From Sugiyamaella lignohabitans (lineage: Eukaryota; Ascomycota; Dipodascomycetes; Dipodascales; Trichomonascaceae), in the NCBI RefSeq assembly GCF_001640025.1, contig NC_031672.1, positions 1-64,000 of the forward strand: a stretch of DNA of 64,000 nucleotides. Reading direction: 5' to 3'. This document shows positions 35,101 to 46,773 of the stretch, one piece after another. Below the pieces are notes generated by a model, which saw only the letters and a program-made list of their open reading frames with translations, searched no databases and was not told where the DNA came from. Made by a program: the position numbers and the translations under genes. Positions within the stretch are counted from its first letter, which is position 1, and each line of letters begins with the position of its first letter.

Positions 35101-37627
35101 TGGTCGTGACTCTAGTCCAATATTCCCTGTTCCAGTATCTGGTGTTTGTCGTGGTACTAATGGAAGTATCAGTGAATATGTTGTCTATGGACAGACAAGT
35201 AACTTTTCTGATGCCAATGCTGTATACCACGATTTTAGATACTTTACTGGTGATTACCGTCCTGATTGGTATTTGCAACAGATGCAATTCCTGAATGCCA
35301 ATTTCAGAAAGGCTTACATTGGTATGACTCCTAGTGTCCTAAGTAAGACTGTTTCCCAACACAAGAATGTCATGGCTAGTTTGAATGGTTATGTTTATGA
35401 TCTTTCAAGCTATACCGCTGGCGAGGTTACCACAAAAGCGCCACATGGCAAGAAAGTACCTGCTGATGTTGACACACATTTTATGGACTCACGATTGGTT
35501 AATCTGTTCGAACAGTATTCTGGAACTGATATTACCAAGAGGTTCAATGAGCTAGACATGAGTGAGGAGACCCGTGTTGAAATGAACAGATGTCTCAGAA
35601 ATCTATTCATGGTTGGCAAACTTGACACCAGAGACTCAGTCCGTTGTGTTTTTGCAAGATACTTTTTATTGGCGATTACCATTTTTGTTGTTCTTATCAT
35701 TTTGGTTAAATTCTTGGCAGCTTTGCAATTTGGTAAATCTCATATTCCTGATGAGTTGGATAAATTCTTCATCTGCCAAGTGCCTGCATATACAGAGGAT
35801 GAAGAATCACTACGTCGTGCTATTGATTCTTTGGCTGCCACTCAATACGATGACAAGAGAAAACTTTTGATCGTCGTTTGTGACGGTATGATTGTAGGTG
35901 CTGGTAACGAGCGCCCTACTCCTAGAATCGTACTCGACATTCTGGGCTGTCCTCCTGATGTAGACCCACCTGCCTTGAGCTTTGAGAGTTTGGGTGAAGG
36001 TGCCAAACAGCATAATATGGGTAAAGTGTATTCTGGATTGTATGAGGTTCATGGCCACATTGTTCCATATCTAGTTCTAGTAAAGGTTGGTAAGCCAACC
36101 GAGATTAATCGTCCTGGTAACCGTGGTAAGCGTGATTCACAGATGGTGCTGATGAGATTCTTGAATCGTGTTCATTACAACTTGCCCATGAGTCCTCTGG
36201 AATTGGAATTATACCACCAAATTCAGAATGTTATTGGCGTCAATCCTGCATATTATGAGTATTTGCTGCAAGTTGATGCTGATACAATGGTAGGCCCAAC
36301 CTCTGCTAGTCAATTTGTGTCTTCGATGGTAAATGACAGAAAGCTTCAAGCCATTTGTGGTGAAACCGCTCTGTCTAATGCTAAGAGTTCTATTGTTACT
36401 ATGGTTCAAGTTTACGAGTATTATATTTCCCACAATCTGGCAAAAGCATTTGAATCCTTATTTGGTAGTGTCACCTGTCTTCCTGGTTGTTTCTCAATGT
36501 ATCGTATTTATGATAACGAAACTGGTAAGCCACTTTTCGTATCTCACCCAGTTGTGAAAGGATATGCTGAGAACAGAGTTGATACTTTGCACATGAAGAA
36601 CTTGCTTCACTTAGGTGAAGATCGTTATTTGACAACCTTGTTATTGAAGTACAATCCTAGATACAAGACCAAGTTTACTCGTCATGCTGAAGCCTGGACT
36701 GTTGCGCCTGATACCTGGTCTGTGTTCTTATCTCAACGTCGTAGATGGATTAACTCTACGGTTCACAATCTGATCGAGCTGGTTCCTATGGGTAATATGT
36801 GTGGTTTCTGTTGTTTTAGTATGAGATTTATCGTCGTTGTTGATTTGTTCAGTACGATCATTCAACCCGTGACTGTTGCTTATTTGGCATACCTGGTCTA
36901 CTTGTTGGTCACCAAGACTGACGGTGTTCCCATCACCTCTATTGCTATGCTGGGTGCGATTTACGGATTGCAGGCTTTTATCTTCTTGTTACGTAGAAGA
37001 TGGGAGATGATTGGTTGGATGCTCATTTACATCCTGGCCATTCCTATCTTTTCATTGGCATTACCATTGTACGCTTTCTGGCACATGGATGATTTCTCGT
37101 GGGGTAACACTCGTGTTGTTAATGGTGAAAAAGCTGGTACTAAGGTTGTTCTTTCTGATGAGGGCACTTTTGACCCATCTGAAATTCCCTTGAGAAGATG
37201 GCAAGAATACCAGGCTGAAGCTTGGCAAACATCTGAAGCTAGAAATGCCCCTGATGCTATGTCTATTGCGAGATCTCAATACTCTGCCTCTCAATATTCC
37301 GTTCCAGCTCCTCCAGCTGGTGGCAATGTAAGCATTGCACCTACTGAAAGAAGCTCTGGTGGAACTCCAGCCGGATCTGCCGCGGCTACACCATCAATCA
37401 GGGGGGAGGAACATGAACTACATTCTTTACCCCCTCAACTTCCTATTCTTCCCTCTGACGGAGAAATTACCAATGCTGTTCGAGAAATCCTGCGAACAGC
37501 AGACCTTATGATGGTTACTAAGAAGAGTATCCGACTCCAATTGGAGCAACAATTTGGAGTTAAACTTGCATCAAGAAGAGATTATATCAACTACGTCACA
37601 GAAGCAATTCTTACTGGAGAACTGTAA
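32133..37627 (+). CDS. Class V chitin synthase with myosin motor head, two exons
   Basis: Myosin-fused chitin synthase for cell-wall growth. Coding is join(32133..32445,32637..37627), 1767 residues. The 191-nt intron (GTAAGT; AAACTAAC; CAG) restores SHLLTLSNNPLSTKIKNADF across the junction, as expected for this family; it carries GC-rich element copy d. The motor head (about 40-700) retains the P-loop GESGSGKSE at 86-94 and relay-like DFPGFTISSS. After it come two membrane segments near 805-850 (WMFLVWLWTWWIPDWF), a cytochrome-b5-like region, then the chitin synthase domain: VDADT (about 1314), GEDRYLT (about 1432), [16 protein letters not shown] (about 1472). C-terminal membrane helices and a DEK_C domain (about 1711-1766) end the protein. 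It is paralogous to, and divergent from, the gene at 23784-29082. Confidence 0.95.
32468..32527 (+). repeat. GC-rich palindromic element, copy d (in class V chitin synthase intron)
   Basis: Left half identical in plan to copies a and b (hairpin CTGGGGC-TCT-GCCCCAG, then AGACCCCGT). The right half is CTCGCTACGCTCGAG, one base different from copies a and b. It sits 22 bp after the donor site of the gene's only intron, sense to the gene. Confidence 0.9.
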
Positions 37628-37766
37628 TGTGCTTAACGTCCAAAATCCTATAAATAAAAGTGAACTAATGTGACATATATTTGTATTGTTTTTTTTTTTG
37701 TTATTTTATTAATATTATCATTATGGAATTAAATTCTACCTATTAAATAGATGAACAGGTTGTATT

Positions 37767-40700
37767 TCAACCATCGACTTCCATTCTATCATGGTTTTTT
37801 TTCAAGATGACTACGCCTTCTAGTGAACTAGCAAGACTGATATATTCGTCGTCTTCAAGTTCAGCTCTTTCTCCATAACCTAAAAGCACGGGGGTGCTAT
37901 GTGTAACCCAGCCAGTAATAGTCTTGGGTCGTCCAGCTTGTCCGACAACGTCAACAGCTTGACCAACTCTGACATTAACCTTAATTGGCTCTAACTTCTC
38001 GTCGAGTGTAATCAACATACGAGGACGAACTGCAGTTGTAACAAAGTACAAAAGTGAATGAGCAGAGGATAGGATAAATGATTTAGGATCCAGGAGGGCT
38101 ACCGACACCGTCAAAAGACCAGCGAGAGAAACTCGCGAAAGGATCTGTCTATCAGTGTTGAAAGGATTCACAGTAAGAGTACCCTTACCAAGGTGGATTA
38201 AACCTTGGGCAATACGAACCATGAATAGGGAGTCTGGGTCACGCGAGTAGTACATGGCCAGCTGTCTCAACAGTTGAGCAAGTCTGGCGTTATTGGTACC
38301 AGCACCGACCAATCCCATGGCCCAAATAGAGTTGACAGCGACATCCAAATCACTATCGTGAGAATAACGGGACAAAGTATCAAACACCTTCATCTGTGGA
38401 TTAGATGCTGAAACCAGACCCATGGCCAAAGGCACTGCTCTTCTGATATGGGCATCACCGTAATGCATTAAATGTCCAAAGTGTCTGAGAACCATGTCTT
38501 GGCCAATTTCCTCACCCATTGCAATTACCGCTAAACCAAGAACAGAGTATCCTTGGAAAACACTTTCTTGCTTAGCCTTCTCTTCAGCCTCTTCTTTCTC
38601 CTTATCAGCTTGCTGTTGTTGTTGCTCTTCAGTCTGTCCCTCAGCTGGTGGTTGCTCAGCAGCATCGCTATCTTTCTTCTCAGGTTCTGGACGTGTGGTA
38701 CAGTCTTGCAAAAGCTTTTGGATTTGAAGAACGTTACCAGTTCCAGAGTATGAGCATATAGTCAGCAAAACCTCAATAATCTGTGAAATAGGATGATCAA
38801 TAGCTTTGAGGGTTTCAAGAACTTCTTCAGTATCTTCATATTTACCCATATACAAAAGTGCTAGACCAAGGGCCATGAATCTAGTCCACTTATCACTGAG
38901 CTGAATGTGGTCTCTTTCAAGCAAAGTTTGCAAGATGCTACTAGAAATATCACCATTAGCTGATCCAACAAAAATGTGACCAAGAGAAAGAGCTGCCAAA
39001 GATGACAATTGCATAGTGAGACCAGAGTCGGTAACAATTGGCAAGAGCAACTCAGCCAGGTCCTCGCGTCTAGAACCAGCATACGACAATCCTAAACCGA
39101 CAATAGCAGAGGCGCGCAAATGGACACTTGGATTGTCAACGTATTCAGACAATAGAGCAAAAGCAGGATCAGACTCGTCGTGTACACCAGCATTAACAAT
39201 ACCAATACCCAACAATGAACCAGCCTTGATCTGCTCTTCAGAAGAATATGTATATTTATCCAACTGCTGGAGACCCTTATCGAAGTTCCATTGGAAAAGA
39301 GATCCAATTGAAGCGGTTGTAGATGCCATACCAGGACCCTTGGTCTTGTAAATCCAGGAATTAGACTCCTCATCGTTCATCAAGAGTTTGTCGGCACCGT
39401 AACCACAGTTCACAAAGGCATTGACAAACGCAGCAGCCAAGTTCTGTTTGGCGGAATCGAGAATTCCGGTAGAAGTACCCAAAGTAGAGTGTTCCAGATG
39501 ACTTTTGTAAATGTCTTCAGGAGTCTTGGGGTCCAACAGGTTCAATTCCTTACCAAGGTACAAGAAATGCTCAGACAATGACACGTTTGACAAGCACTTT
39601 TGCACTTCTTCGTTGTCAACTTGAAACCAGTATTGCTGACGGGCCACAATGAACGCTAATTGTTGTTGAACGAGCTCGTCAGTAGTTGCGTTGAAGACAG
39701 ATCGGATAAGATCTTCATTATCAATACGAATAGCTAATGCCAGGGCTTGAGTCAGTTGACCATGTCGTAAATAGATTTCGTAAGCAGTGTGGAGGAAGTT
39801 AAGATCATCAGGAGGTGCCAATAAAGGAACACAGCTGACCATATAAAGACAAACTCTGCCGAAAGTGTTGGCATCAACGAACTCGGTCAATCTGTCAATA
39901 GCTTCAATTTCCAACAGTAAATCGACAGCATCAGCCTCAGCATTGTGTTTCAAGAAAAATGGAACAATCTTTAAAGACAAATCTAACAAATCATCAGTAG
40001 ATTCCTCCTTCTCAGATCGAGTTCCAAACTCTTCACCGATCTCCAGGGCCAAGTGACGAACATACTCATGACCCCAGCTGCCAACATCATCAATACCAGA
40101 AAGCAGACGGTATTTCAAACTTTCCAATTTACCTTCACCAGAATATGTCATACCCAATACTGATAGAACATCTGCTAATTGGTTCTGTAATTCACCTTTG
40201 GGCCACTTGTCATATAGCTCACTTAGAGCAGGGTAGTGGGGACGCAGAAACTTAAGAGGCTTAGGCACAGCAGTCATCGATGAGGTCGATGTACGAATAA
40301 AATTCTTCAAAGCTTCCAAAGCTGAGGCATACAAGTCGGCATTTGGCTCCTAAAAAGTGTTAGCTTAGTCTTTTGATATATAATCCTTCCTTGCTCTCCC
40401 TGGGATTCCACCGGGTCATCCTCACAAATTGCATTATTCAAGTGTAGTATCGTCAATGATAAACCATCCGGCTTGACAATGGCTTTAAACACGCAGTTGT
40501 TACGATGATATGTGGGTGGAATCTCTTGTCATGGCAAAACCGGTCCAGAAACATACTTTTAATCTCTCCACCAGCATCTCAAGTTCTCCCTTCAATTTCT
40601 GATCTTCTTCCGAGAGTTCCTCGACATCCTCCTCACCCTTCTTCTTCTTTCCATCCTTCTTTTTTCCTTTCACATCCTTGACATCTTTGGCATCTTTGCT

Positions 40701-40793
40701 AGATCCAGCGGCCGTTTGCTGTGGTTGCGTGGAATCAGTAGGCTCCGAGCCGTCATTATTGTTCGGAGTCGTTGTATCCTTCGATGGCGCCAT
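37767..40793 (-). CDS. RPN1: 26S proteasome regulatory subunit Rpn1, two exons
   Basis: Largest scaffold of the proteasome base, binding ubiquitin-like shuttle factors and Ubp6. Coding is complement(join(37767..40349,40557..40793)), 939 residues. The 207-nt intron (GTATGT; GCTAAC; TAG) joins LEMLVERLK to EPNADLYASALEALKNFIRTS, as in all Rpn1 proteins. The ATG at 40793 gives MAPSKDTTTPNN; the upstream codons are non-ATG. A Lys/Asp/Glu-rich N-terminal tail is followed by helical repeats and the proteasome/cyclosome repeats (about 420-800; SLLGIGIVNAGV, SAIVGLGLSYAG, LAALSLGHIFVG). An acidic, Gln-rich insert (EEQQQQQADKEKEEAEEK) interrupts the toroid, as is common. Length fits (about 900-1000). 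Confidence 0.97.
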
Positions 40794-41480
40794 TGTCACT
40801 TCTATTCCAGTCCTCTATTACGTTAACGACAAAAATTCAATCTACAGTGAAAGTATACCCAATTCTGTTGTGGTTGTCCAAAGAGTTGCTGAAGGAATAT
40901 CGCTTGTCGATGTACAAGAGGCAAATAGATGGGTAAGCAGAAAGCAGCGCGAGTGCTGCTGTGTTTCGTCGTTGATTTCACAGCGAACCATTCGGAAGCA
41001 TCTATAATGGCATCTCATGCTTTTAAGGGATTCATTTGAGAATCTGCCAAAATCTGCCTCTTCTTGCATTTGCCTGCAAAGATCTAGGAGATACTGAGAT
41101 AGGCTATAGATCTACCGTTGTTTAATAATCACCAGATTTCTCGAGGGCCAGAGCCCCAACATTGTGACGTATATATATGTCAGATTCCCTCCTATCTATC
41201 AAATAAAAATTTCTCAATAGGTAGAAACTGAGGAAAATTGAATTTTCGGTTACAAGATTCGTGACATTTAAGCTCATTTCAACTGTCAACTGAATTGCGG
41301 GTCATTGTCGGCTCGAGATACCGAATCGTCCAAAGTGCATAAGTAAGCCTTGACCGGCAGTCGGAAGGTTTGCAACTGGTTGACACTTGAGTCATCACTG
41401 TTATCACTTTAAAGTCTTATATCTCTTGGTTTGTTTTGTTTTTACGGATTACCTCTCTGCTCAATTTCTCAATTGTCAAA
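40794..41480. other. Divergent promoter region between RPN1 and BNA1
   Basis: About 690 bp. Small frames on both strands show no domain. I looked for the Rpn4 element GGTGGCAAA and saw no exact copy. The stretch just before 41481 is T-rich on the plus strand. No RNA gene seen. Confidence 0.5.
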
Positions 41481-42128
41481 ATGTTAGTGGCACCATTGAA
41501 CCTCCCCAAGTGGCTTGAAGAAAATAGCCATCTCTTGAAACCTCCTGTGAATAATTACTGTATTCATAGAGGGGGTTTTACTGTAATGGTAGTTGGAGGA
41601 CCTAATGAACGTACTGACTATCATATCAATGAAACCCCAGAATGGTTCTATCAGTATAAAGGTAGTATGACTCTGAAGGTCGTAGATGATGGCGAATTCA
41701 AGGACATTCCTATTAATGAAGGTGACATGTTCCTTCTTCCTCGTAAGTAGCACTCGCCAAATTCCTGGAGTACGGCTCTACATCTGTAGGATTGGGATTT
41801 ACAATGGTATAATATAGGTCGTGGAATAATATCCCAACCAGCTGTGGAGCTTCAGAATAATATACTAATATTATTGTTAGCAAATACCCCCCATAATCCA
41901 GTTCGTTATGCCAATACTGTTGGTGTAGTTGTTGAACAGGACCGTCCTAAGGACGCTTTGGATAGAATGAGATGGTACTGTCCCAATTGTAAGATAGTTG
42001 TCCATGAATCATCATTTCATCTGACTGATCTTGGTACGCAAATCAAACAAGCTATTTTGGAGTTTGAGTCTGATCCTGCGAAACAGACATGTAAGCAATG
42101 TGGCACTGTAGTTAAAGCCAGACCATAA
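41481..42128 (+). CDS. BNA1: 3-hydroxyanthranilate 3,4-dioxygenase, two exons
   Basis: Cupin iron dioxygenase of the kynurenine route to NAD+, cytosolic. Coding is join(41481..41742,41881..42128), 169 residues. The 138-nt intron (GTAAGT to TTAG) joins DMFLLP to [15 protein letters not shown], restoring the family sequence; without splicing the frame would stop two codons later. The metal-binding residues are visible as [13 protein letters not shown] (His and Glu) and the His of NTPHNPV. WYCPNC and CKQCG near the C-terminus form the rubredoxin-like second metal site found in fungal and bacterial enzymes. Length matches yeast Bna1 (about 177). Confidence 0.96.
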
Positions 42129-42236
42129 CGATAAATGGACACTATCGGCCAGAAAATGGAGGACTGAAAAAAAGACTAATCAACGTGATGTACTTACAAA
42201 GTATTAAATACAAATAATTAATTATTATTATTGCAA

Positions 42237-44834
42237 TTATAAGATTGTCTTGAACTTGCCTTGGAAAGCACTGGTGATCCAATGGTGTAACTTGTCATAG
42301 ATAATAGTATTAGCATTGTTGAAGGAGATACTATGATCTGAGTCTGGGAAGACATGGACATCGTAGTTTTCAACATTGTTTTGATCGAAAAGATCAAGTA
42401 GCACAAGAGAGTTTTGAACATGGACATTGTCATCACCAGTTCCATGCATGAGTAGGAATCGCTCGTTCTGAGCAATTGCAGTCACATTGTGAATAGCGGC
42501 TTCAGCATAACCCTTAGGATTGTTCTGAGGGGTGTGCATGTATCTCTCGGTATAAACAGAGTCATAGAACCTCCAGTTAGTGACTGGAGCAACTGACATT
42601 CCATATCTGAAAGTTTGACCGGCATCAGTTTCGAGAGTCTTGAGCGTCATATATCCACCATAACTCCATCCCCAAATAGCAATATGCTCGGCATCGACAT
42701 AGGGTTTAGAAGCGTAGTATTTAGCAGTTGTAATTTGATCAAGGGGTTCAAAGTGGCCAAGCTTGTCACGAACAACAGTACGGAACTTGCGTCCCATGAA
42801 ACCAGTACCTCTTCCGTCAACTGAAACTACAATAATGTCTTCAAGGCCAGACAATATACGTTGGAAGTCAAGTGCGAATGCCTTAGTAACCGTTTGCGAG
42901 CCTGGTCCTCCATAGACGAAAAACAAAACAGGGTACTTCTTTGCAGGGTTAAAAGAGGCAGGAAGAATTTCCTTAACATTTGCAACAATGTCAGCACCAG
43001 TTTCCTCGTCAGTAGCGACCTTCAGTTGAAAGTGGTTGATTTTAGGAAGAGCATAGTCTTTTAGACGGTCGCGGAGACCAGAATTGGACTCGATAGTTTC
43101 AGCATGACTCAATGGGCTTTCTGAGTGCAAGTCAACCACCTTTTGCCACGGCACCTCGGGACCATCGTATGAGAGAAGCACATATCTACTATCGGCAGAG
43201 AAAGAAGCACGGTAATATCCATCTTGAGAATCGTCACTGACAGAGGTCAATCCAGTTCCATCAAGGTTAACACTGTAGAGCTGTCTCTCCACAGCAGATT
43301 TTTTGGTAGACAAAAAGTAAACTTTGTTATTCTTCAGGTCCACACTGGATACATCAGTAACTTCCCATTCGCCACGAGTAAGAATGGTCTTGGGTTCAGA
43401 GGAGTCAACAGGTGAAAAGAAAGCCAGATGATTATATCCATCAACGAAAATAGTATCAATATAACCCTCTTCAGGACGACCATTTTCAGGGTCGGCAGGA
43501 ATAAAAACAGTATCTTGAGAAACCTCAAACCAACCACCATCGTCACCAGTTTCATCCGAACTACGAACTATCTTACCAGTTCGAGTCTTGGCATCAACTA
43601 CCGAGATTTTCAGGATATCACTTTCACGTGAAGTTACTCTCAAAATCACCTTGGAATTATCTGTCCACAAAACCTCGGTAATGAGATTATCAATAGCAGG
43701 ATTCTCTTCAACGGGAACTGCATAGTATTCCTCAGTGCTAATCTCTAGGAACAAGATGTTAACAATGGGATTGGGGAAACCAGGCTTAGGATACTTCAAG
43801 TTCACAAGCTCAGGATAAGGATCTGAACCATCGTCGCCATGTTGAACGAAATATGGAATTGGGAACTCAGGAACTTCAGTATCGTTCGTTCGCAAAAACG
43901 CTAAGTATTCACCATTCAAGGACCACCACAAAGCCTTAGAACCACTAAACACCTCTTCTTCATAAACCCAATCGGGACGACCGTAGAAGATCTCATCACC
44001 ACCGTCAGTAGTGATTTGTTTGACAGTTCCATCATCTTCACCACCTACATATCGCAAGAAGATGTTGTTATCAGCAACGAATGCAATACGGTCACCACGT
44101 GGAGACCATTCAGCAAGGGCAATGGGACGAGAAGAGTCCTTTGTATTTACTGGGGTGATTTCTCTAGTTTCAAGATCCAGAACCCAGAATAACGAGAATG
44201 ACGAGTGTCTCCAGTTCTTCTTTCGGTCAGTCGACAAAATAGCTTTAGTCTGATCACGATTCAGAGTGACCGAGTTAATAGCACGTGGTGTACCCTCAAT
44301 TTCAACAACATTCTCGACAATCAGCTTTTCATCGCTTCGATTGGCCCAGTGGCTCAACAAGAACTTATTATCCTTTTGAAGGACGAAATCACCTAGGTTC
44401 TCTTTAGCAGAAGGAATTGGCTCAATCCAACTAATAGACTGATGATTGGCAGCATAAGCTCCAGTTCTCAATTCCTCTAAAGTCAAAAGCTTCTTGCCCG
44501 TAGCAATGTCAACTGTGCCGCTGAAGGTAGTTTGACGGAATGATCCACTAGGAGACGACTTGATATACGAAACTGATGTTGATACAAACAACACTAAAGT
44601 GATAACACTGAGTACTGCCAATACGATTAAACGAGATCTCTTGACCTTCTTAGGACGAGGTTCAGAGCCATAGTCAAACTCACTTTCGCCGCGCCATTGT
44701 CGTTCGGCATCACTCTCCGAGCGCCCATGGCCGGTGAACTTCTCAAGAATCGACGAAGTAGAAGATCGAGGAGAATCAATCTCGCCCTGGTCGTCGACCC
44801 TGAGAGGCTCATAATCACGCGAACGAGCCACCAT
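42237..44834 (-). CDS. Type IV dipeptidyl aminopeptidase (Ste13/DapB family)
   Basis: Type II membrane serine protease of the Golgi or vacuole that removes X-Pro/X-Ala dipeptides (pheromone maturation for Ste13, vacuolar turnover for Dap2). The protein is 865 residues from the ATG at 44834. A Ser/acid-rich cytosolic tail (1-65) precedes a single membrane anchor (about 68-88). A beta-propeller domain follows, including the substrate-binding DWVYEEEVF motif (Glu pair). The C-terminal hydrolase domain has Ser724 in GWSYGGY, Asp802 in GTGDDNVH and His834 in PDSDHS. Whether it is the STE13 or DAP2 orthologue cannot be decided here. Intronless. GC-rich element copy e lies 238 bp upstream. Confidence 0.94.
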   Translation of the reverse strand: MVARSRDYEPLRVDDQGEIDSPRSSTSSILEKFTGHGRSESDAERQWRGESEFDYGSEPRPKKVKRSRLIVLAVLSVITLVLFVSTSVSYIKSSPSGSFRQTTFSGTVDIATGKKLLTLEELRTGAYAANHQSISWIEPIPSAKENLGDFVLQKDNKFLLSHWANRSDEKLIVENVVEIEGTPRAINSVTLNRDQTKAILSTDRKKNWRHSSFSLFWVLDLETREITPVNTKDSSRPIALAEWSPRGDRIAFVADNNIFLRYVGGEDDGTVKQITTDGGDEIFYGRPDWVYEEEVFSGSKALWWSLNGEYLAFLRTNDTEVPEFPIPYFVQHGDDGSDPYPELVNLKYPKPGFPNPIVNILFLEISTEEYYAVPVEENPAIDNLITEVLWTDNSKVILRVTSRESDILKISVVDAKTRTGKIVRSSDETGDDGGWFEVSQDTVFIPADPENGRPEEGYIDTIFVDGYNHLAFFSPVDSSEPKTILTRGEWEVTDVSSVDLKNNKVYFLSTKKSAVERQLYSVNLDGTGLTSVSDDSQDGYYRASFSADSRYVLLSYDGPEVPWQKVVDLHSESPLSHAETIESNSGLRDRLKDYALPKINHFQLKVATDEETGADIVANVKEILPASFNPAKKYPVLFFVYGGPGSQTVTKAFALDFQRILSGLEDIIVVSVDGRGTGFMGRKFRTVVRDKLGHFEPLDQITTAKYYASKPYVDAEHIAIWGWSYGGYMTLKTLETDAGQTFRYGMSVAPVTNWRFYDSVYTERYMHTPQNNPKGYAEAAIHNVTAIAQNERFLLMHGTGDDNVHVQNSLVLLDLFDQNNVENYDVHVFPDSDHSISFNNANTIIYDKLHHWITSAFQGKFKTIL

Positions 44835-45071
44835 TTTGCTCTCACCAACAAATAAAAAAGAATGAAAGGCCCTGCTATCAGACCAGTATGCACGATTGTA
44901 AGTCAGAATGACAGTCTCGAGAGTATGTATTTATTTGGTGCCGCTTGATTGCCGATCTGAACCCATCTTGCAACATGACGCACTTCGGACCACGCTAGTC
45001 GTTATCTGTCAGGATTAGGGTAGACTTCAACGGCGATACGCACTCCTGGCAATCAACTTCAACGGCCGGTC

Positions 45072-45127
45072 TGCCTCCGGCGGTTGGGGCCCTGCCCCAG
45101 ACCCCGTAGCTCCTGCGAAGCAGGAGT
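45072..45127 (+). repeat. GC-rich palindromic element, copy e
   Basis: Diverged copy: TTGGGGC-CCT-GCCCCAG replaces the usual stem (one mismatch), and the right half is the perfect hairpin CTCCTGC-GAA-GCAGGAG. It is flanked by a 7-bp inverted repeat, CCGGTCT at 45066-45072 and AGACCGG at 45137-45143. Located upstream of the aminopeptidase gene. Confidence 0.85.
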
Positions 45128-45312
45128 CTGATCTGAAGACCGGTGATAAGTAAGGAGCTCGTTTGTGGGATTTTGGCCCATCACATGCTAGTAGTCAATG
45201 TAAAACACTATGTAAAGCAAAAGAACTAGAGCCTGAGGCAGTCTCTTATGGAAGTAGACCTACAATTTTAATTATTAATGTTGTTAATGTTATTAATGTT
45301 CATTTTTATTAA

Positions 45313-46773
45313 CTATCTTGCATCAAGCCCAAACTCGAGCTCTCGTTCAAGATCGAATGCGGACGCTGGAGCACCAACGTTTTCTTGAGGCTTGGGAGGC
45401 TGGTCCTGGTAGCGAAACTCTTCAGAAGGGATACCAAGTTGGTCAGTACGCGAAAAAGCAGCATTCAAAGAGTGTTGTTGATCCATAGAAATAGGTGAGG
45501 TGTACTCCACAGCCAATGAGGAGTCTGCGTATTGCTGTGCTTGTGCCTGAGCCTGAGCCTGAGCTTGTGCTTGGGCTTGAGCTTGGGCTTCTGCTTGAGC
45601 CTGTGCTTGAGCTTGTGCTTGAGCTTGAGCTTGAGCATGTGCGTGAGCCTGGGCTTCTGCTTCCTCTTGTTGACGCTGGTTTGGAATGGGCTGTCTAACC
45701 ATCTCCCTGAACTTCATGACCTCATCAAGAATCATCTGTCTCATCTGGTCCATATCATCCACAGCCTCAAACGAAAAATCAAATTCACTAGGACACACGG
45801 GCTCATCAGCTGGGTCGTGCCATATCCTGAGATATGGGTGCTCAAGAGCTTCTTCGACAGTAATTCTATCAGCAGGGTCAAATGCTAGCATCTTATTAAG
45901 CAAGTCTAATGCTTCAGGGTTGGCATTGGGAAATAGTGACTCAAATGGAATTCGTGGCATGTAGGGCAAAGAGCGAACATATTCTTGAGCTCTTGGCGAT
46001 CCAATGCGTTGAAGCGTTTCTTCGGATGGAGTGCCAAGATAATGAAGAATTTGATTGAGTTGGTCAACATAATCTTTGCCCTTGAAAAAGGGTTTACCTC
46101 CAAGAAGTTCAGCAAGAATACATCCCACAGACCAGATATCGATTGCTTTAGTATAGCTCTGGAAACTAAGCATAATTTCAGGAGCTCTGTACCATCTAGT
46201 TGCTACGTATTCGGTTAGAAAGCCAGCATTTCGTTCGGGATCGCTAGAAAAGCCTCTCGCAAGACCAAAATCACATATTTTTAATTCACAGTCTGCGTTC
46301 ACTAGTAGATTACCGGGTTTCAGGTCCCTGTGTAACACATTGGCAGAGTGGATGTATTTTAACCCCACCAGAATCTGGTAAATGAAGCTCTGATAGTGAG
46401 CGTCAGTAAGAGGTTGCTGTGATCTAATGATTTGGTGCATGTCACATTCCATCAACTCTTCATAGAGATATAGTTCATTGAAGTTGTTTGTATCTACAAT
46501 GTCCATATCATACAGACATGTAATGTTCTTGTGGCCTCTGAAATGGTTCAGAAGACGGAGTTCTCTCAAAGCTCGCTTACAAAGAATCTTTTTTGAGAAA
46601 ATATTCGTGACTTTTTTAATGGCGATTCCCGGTATTTCTGGTGAACCAGGGCACCTAGCTGCACAGACAATACCATAGGCGCCATGGCCCAATTCTTTAG
46701 TAATATGGAACCTCTTGTCGATAGTAAAGTCCTGGTTAAAGACCTTGTAGACGTGTCGCTCTGCTTTTATCAT
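45313..46773 (-). CDS. SLT2: Cell-wall-integrity MAP kinase (Slt2/Mpk1)
   Basis: Terminal MAP kinase of the Pkc1 pathway, activated by cell-wall stress. The protein is 486 residues; the ATG at 46773 gives [22 protein letters not shown], matching Mpk1 starts. Kinase domain about 23-320: glycine loop GHGAYGIV, catalytic Lys53, HRD at 148-150, DFG at 168-170 and the dual-phosphorylation motif TEY at 187-189. A D-domain-docking region follows. The C-terminal tail holds an Ala/Gln repeat (about 372-415), coded by alternating GCN-CAR codons. Its only known job would be regulatory. Intronless, with a 2.2-kb gene-free region upstream. Confidence 0.97.
   Translation of the reverse strand: MIKAERHVYKVFNQDFTIDKRFHITKELGHGAYGIVCAARCPGSPEIPGIAIKKVTNIFSKKILCKRALRELRLLNHFRGHKNITCLYDMDIVDTNNFNELYLYEELMECDMHQIIRSQQPLTDAHYQSFIYQILVGLKYIHSANVLHRDLKPGNLLVNADCELKICDFGLARGFSSDPERNAGFLTEYVATRWYRAPEIMLSFQSYTKAIDIWSVGCILAELLGGKPFFKGKDYVDQLNQILHYLGTPSEETLQRIGSPRAQEYVRSLPYMPRIPFESLFPNANPEALDLLNKMLAFDPADRITVEEALEHPYLRIWHDPADEPVCPSEFDFSFEAVDDMDQMRQMILDEVMKFREMVRQPIPNQRQQEEAEAQAHAHAQAQAQAQAQAQAQAEAQAQAQAQAQAQAQAQAQQYADSSLAVEYTSPISMDQQHSLNAAFSRTDQLGIPSEEFRYQDQPPKPQENVGAPASAFDLERELEFGLDAR

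Noticed and set aside
41140..41162. GGGCCAGAGCCCCAAC as a seventh element copy
   Set aside because: Too short and without the conserved AGACCCCGT word.
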